A stretch of 64,000 nucleotides of DNA from Haladaptatus pallidirubidus (lineage in GTDB: Archaea; Halobacteriota; Halobacteria; Halobacteriales; Haladaptataceae): NCBI RefSeq assembly GCF_020700235.1, contig NZ_CP085301.1, positions 3,162,001-3,226,000 of the forward strand. The letters run 5' to 3'. The position numbers were made by a program, and so were the translations under genes. The first letter of the stretch is position 1; each line of letters opens with the position of its first letter. Shown here piece by piece: positions 61,166-64,000 of the stretch. Under the pieces are notes generated by a model that had not been told where the DNA came from, did no database searches, and saw only the letters and a list, made by a program, of their open reading frames with translations.

Positions 61166-61637
61166 GTTACTTCTGTTGTTCTACCACTGTTTCTACTTAC
61201 TGCGAACCGTATCGCTACCGCCGAACGTGTATGGACCGTTCAACGTGTGGCGCACCAATAGACCGACGCCGAGCGCGAGAAGCGCAATCCCGACGGTTAC
61301 GATGAGAGCGGAGCGTATGAACCAACGGGGCGGACGGCCAGAAAATTGCCTCTGCGAGAAACCGAACCCCGAGACATCCGGTGAGAACGCCGATGGCTAC
61401 CGGAATATAACAAATACGTCGGGAAATTTCAAATCCTGATTCATGTAAAATAATTTTATACATGTGTGGTATATTTCGTGATGGTCTGGTGGTACTGTGA
61501 TTTTCCGACAGAAATCACCGCTGACTTCCCAGCGATTTTCTGATGCTGGTGTCATCGAAAAATAATCTCGTTCCGGGGGCAATAGTGGAAAATCGCCCAC
61601 CGAATCCTTAATGGATTGCCCGGAAGAAAATACGGGC
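61166..61637. other. Gap before mcmA1 with a possible decayed small membrane gene
   Basis: No intact gene is supported. On the minus strand one frame from ATG 61444 to TAG 61193 is interrupted only by an in-frame TAG after 15 codons; past it, one good membrane helix (SALIVTVGIALLALGVGLLVR) is encoded. TTAAT at 61608-61612 is a likely TATA for mcmA1. Confidence 0.4.
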
Positions 61638-63338
61638 ATGTACGACGAGGACGACCTGCAAAAGATTCAGCAGGGAAGAGAGGAATGGGAGGAAGATACC
61701 CTCTCGCCCGTGCTGGAGCGGTTCGGCGAGCGGAAAGACCGCTTCGCGACGGTCTCGAATCTCGAAGTAGACCGGCTGTACGACCCGAACGACGTGGCCG
61801 ATATCGACTATGGCGAGGAACTCGGTAATCCCGGCGAAGACCCCTACACACGCGGCGTCTACCCCACGATGTACCGCGGTCGGACGTGGACGATGCGCCA
61901 GTTCGCCGGGTTCGGCACGGCGGAAGAGACGAACGAACGATTCCACTATCTCACCGACAACGGGCAAACCGGCCTCTCGACGGCGTTCGACATGCCGAGT
62001 CTGATGGGCAAGGATTCCGACGACCCGCTTTCGGACGGGGAAGTCGGCAAGGAGGGCGTCGCGGTGGACACCCTCCGTGACATGGAAATCCTCTTCGACG
62101 GCATCGACTTGGACGAAGTTTCGACCAGTTTCACCATCAACCCGAGCGCGCCCGTCATCTTCGCCATGTACGTCGCGCTGGCAGACCAGCAGGGCGTTCC
62201 CCGCGACGAGATTCGGGGCACCTTCCAGAACGATATGTTGAAGGAGTTCATCGCCCAGAAGGAGTGGGTCGTTCCCCCGCAACCATCGCTGGATGTCGTC
62301 ACCGACACCGTGGAGTTCGCGGTGGAGGAGACGCCGAACATCAAGCCAATCTCGATTTCGGGCTACCACATCCGCGAGGCCGGTTCCACCGCAGTACAGG
62401 AACTCGCCTTCACGCTCGCCGACGGCTTCGCCTACGTCGAGGACGCGATGGAGCGCGGCCTCGACGTGGACGAGTTCGCACCCCAGCTCTCCTTTTTCTT
62501 CAACTCTCACAACTCGCTGTTCGAGGAAATCGCGAAGTTCCGCGCGGCCCGCAAAATCTACTCCACCGTGATGGACGAGTGGTACGGCGCGGAAGACCCT
62601 AAATCGAAACAGCTCAAGTTCCACACGCAGACTGCCGGTCAGTCGCTCACCGCCCAGCAACCGCTCAACAACATCGTCCGCGTGACGATTCAGGCGCTCG
62701 CGGGCGTCCTCGGCGGCACCCAGAGTCTCCACACCAACAGCTTCGACGAGGCGCTCGCGCTGCCAAGCGAGCAGGCGGTTCGCGTCGCCCTGCGAACCCA
62801 GCAAATCATCGCGGAGGAGAGCGGTGCGGCGGACATCATCGACCCCCTCGGCGGCAGTTTCGCCGTCGAATCGCTCACCGAGGAAGTCGAGGAGAAGACG
62901 ATGGCCTACATCGAGGAAATCAAAGAGATGGGTGACGGCTCCGTGCGCGACGGAGTCCTCGAAGGCATCGACCGTGGCTACTTCCACCGCGAAATCCAGG
63001 AGGCCTCCTACGAGTACCAAGAGCGCGTTGAGGACGGCGAGGAGGTCGTCGTCGGCGTCAACAAGTACGACATGGAGGAGGACACGAAACCCGAGATTCT
63101 GAAGGTGGACGAGGAAACCCAAGACCGACAGCTCGCGCGACTCGCCGAGGTCAAAGAAAAGCGCGACGACGAAGCGGTCGAGGCTGCGTTGAACGAACTG
63201 AACGACGCCATCCAGAACGACGAAAACGTCATGCCCGCCATCGTCACCGCGGTGAAGGCCTACGCGACGATGGGCGAAATTATGGACGTGTTCGAGGCGG
63301 AACACGGAAGCTATCAGGAGAAAATCGGGCTAGCCTAA
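61638..63338 (+). CDS. mcmA1: Methylmalonyl-CoA mutase, large (catalytic) subunit
   Basis: This 566-residue protein matches the substrate-binding barrel of methylmalonyl-CoA mutase: TRGVYPTMYRGRTWTMRQFAGFGTAEETNERF, STAFDMPSLMG, GTFQNDMLKEF, ISISGYHIREAGS and RVTIQALAGVLGGTQSLHTNSFDEAL. It lacks the C-terminal B12 domain, supplied by the separate small subunit at 25989. The ATG at 61638 is chosen because TTAAT lies 26 nt upstream; the ATG at 61611 falls inside that TATA element. Confidence 0.95.
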   Translation: MYDEDDLQKIQQGREEWEEDTLSPVLERFGERKDRFATVSNLEVDRLYDPNDVADIDYGEELGNPGEDPYTRGVYPTMYRGRTWTMRQFAGFGTAEETNERFHYLTDNGQTGLSTAFDMPSLMGKDSDDPLSDGEVGKEGVAVDTLRDMEILFDGIDLDEVSTSFTINPSAPVIFAMYVALADQQGVPRDEIRGTFQNDMLKEFIAQKEWVVPPQPSLDVVTDTVEFAVEETPNIKPISISGYHIREAGSTAVQELAFTLADGFAYVEDAMERGLDVDEFAPQLSFFFNSHNSLFEEIAKFRAARKIYSTVMDEWYGAEDPKSKQLKFHTQTAGQSLTAQQPLNNIVRVTIQALAGVLGGTQSLHTNSFDEALALPSEQAVRVALRTQQIIAEESGAADIIDPLGGSFAVESLTEEVEEKTMAYIEEIKEMGDGSVRDGVLEGIDRGYFHREIQEASYEYQERVEDGEEVVVGVNKYDMEEDTKPEILKVDEETQDRQLARLAEVKEKRDDEAVEAALNELNDAIQNDENVMPAIVTAVKAYATMGEIMDVFEAEHGSYQEKIGLA

Positions 63339-63428
63339 GTCGGCCGAGCTGACTTTTTGGTTCGACCGGCTTGCTGTTTATCCCAGAATACATACATTTA
63401 TGACGTGGTAAGATTGCACGTTCTAGTG

Positions 63429-64000
63429 ATGAACATGCGGAACGTTGCCGTCTCGATAGTCCTCCTCACCCTCGTGACGTTCGCAGGATGCGTTTCGGAA
63501 CCGGTCAACGACGCGCCGGATGCGAACGCGACGAAATCGACAACGACGATGGCGCTCGACGACCTGTCGTTCCCCGACGGGACGAGCGACGAGCGCATCG
63601 AGAACGCGAGCGTCCTCGCGGAAACGCACTCGGAAATTCTCGCCGACAGGAGTTACACCGCCGAATTCGAGTCGGTAGCGACGAATGAGGACGGACGAAT
63701 CGTCACGACACAGACCGTTCGGCACGAAACGGATTCGGATGGAAAGACGGAAGAATGGTACGCCGACCGCGAGGTATCCTCGGCGGACAGGGAGTCTCAC
63801 ACAGCCTCATACGCGAACAAAAGTTCGGTGTACACCAAGCGCGTGAACGATACGGCCTCCTACGACGTTCGCCGGATGGAGAACGGTGTCGAGACTCCGA
63901 ACGGCATCATCTCCTCACTCACACCGATTCTGACCGCTGGTGAGTACCGAAACTCACACGTCGTCTCCCGTGACGGAGAGAGACTCGTAGAGTATCGGTT
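63429..64000 (+). CDS. Secreted lipoprotein, N-terminal part (DUF7537-like)
   Basis: The gene runs off the right edge; 190 residues are visible. MNMRNVAVSIVLLTLVTFAGC is a lipoprotein signal with the lipobox Cys near residue 21. A Thr/Asn/Asp-rich linker and a beta-rich domain (SYTAEFESVATNEDGRIVTTQT..., TEEWYADREVSS) follow, as in the abundant haloarchaeal DUF7537 lipoproteins. Function unknown. It follows mcmA1 after 90 bp. Confidence 0.7.
   Translation, partial: MNMRNVAVSIVLLTLVTFAGCVSEPVNDAPDANATKSTTTMALDDLSFPDGTSDERIENASVLAETHSEILADRSYTAEFESVATNEDGRIVTTQTVRHETDSDGKTEEWYADREVSSADRESHTASYANKSSVYTKRVNDTASYDVRRMENGVETPNGIISSLTPILTAGEYRNSHVVSRDGERLVEYR

Overview
The window comes from a halophilic archaeon (class Halobacteria). 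The proteins are strongly acidic, many secreted proteins carry twin-arginine (Tat) signals, and the information machinery is archaeal: TFB, Rpo11, L44e, S27e, aIF2-alpha and Nop10. Archaeosortase A is present, and several genes have a TATA-like element about 25-30 nt upstream of the start codon, as expected for leaderless transcripts. I would guess a Haladaptatus-like genus, but the sequence alone does not prove it. I see no phage, integrase, complete insertion sequence, CRISPR array, rRNA or tRNA.

Layout. 1-10.8 kb: end of a menaquinone operon (menC, menE), a Tat/CHRD protein, an NRDE protein, a winged-helix regulator, a secreted peptidoglycan-amidase-like enzyme, gatC-gatA, a TFB, a NUDIX hydrolase, two zinc-ribbon microproteins, an asparagine-synthase-like protein and a PHP protein. 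10.8-12.35 kb: an AT-richer gene desert with decayed, duplicated sequence. 12.35-16.1 kb: purL, hisF, rpo11. 16.1-25.3 kb: a respiratory-oxidase biogenesis block with coxB, coxC, a half-CtaA/CtaB fusion, a membrane protein, an ABC-2 exporter and a DUF420 protein. It also holds a broken SHOCT gene and a tandem pair of membrane PH-like paralogs. 26-31.2 kb: methylmalonyl-CoA mutase small subunit with MeaB, an alpha/beta hydrolase, a thiolase/DUF35 pair and small regulators. 31.2-33.1 kb: a tandem pair of Tat-exported serine hydrolases.

33.2-35.5 kb: the compact operon L44e-S27e-aIF2alpha-Nop10-PAC2. 35.5-47.4 kb: regulators, a membrane J-domain protein, artA, a phosphoesterase, a flavin amine-oxidase-like protein, thrC, aspartate aminotransferase with ribH, an Agl23-like membrane glycosyltransferase and purK-purE. 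47.6-58.0 kb: an 11-gene complex I operon (nuoA,B,CD,H,I,J1,J2,K,L,M,N) without the NADH-oxidising module. 58.7-64 kb: a TrkA-N/DHH phosphoesterase, a CBS-ParB protein, the methylmalonyl-CoA mutase large subunit and the start of a lipoprotein gene.

How it works together. menC/menE make menaquinone, the Nuo complex reduces it, and the Cox subunits plus haem-synthesis and assembly proteins serve the terminal oxidase; oxidase subunit I is not in the window. The methylmalonyl-CoA mutase subunits lie about 35 kb apart. Purine (purL, purK, purE), histidine, threonine and riboflavin steps are scattered single genes or pairs. No clear novel defence or mobile system was found. The most unusual items are the families of intergenic palindromes, the decayed repeat at 11 kb, the paired Tat hydrolases, the PH-like tandem pair, the archaeal amidase and the overlapping or frameshifted regulator at 30.2-30.7 kb.
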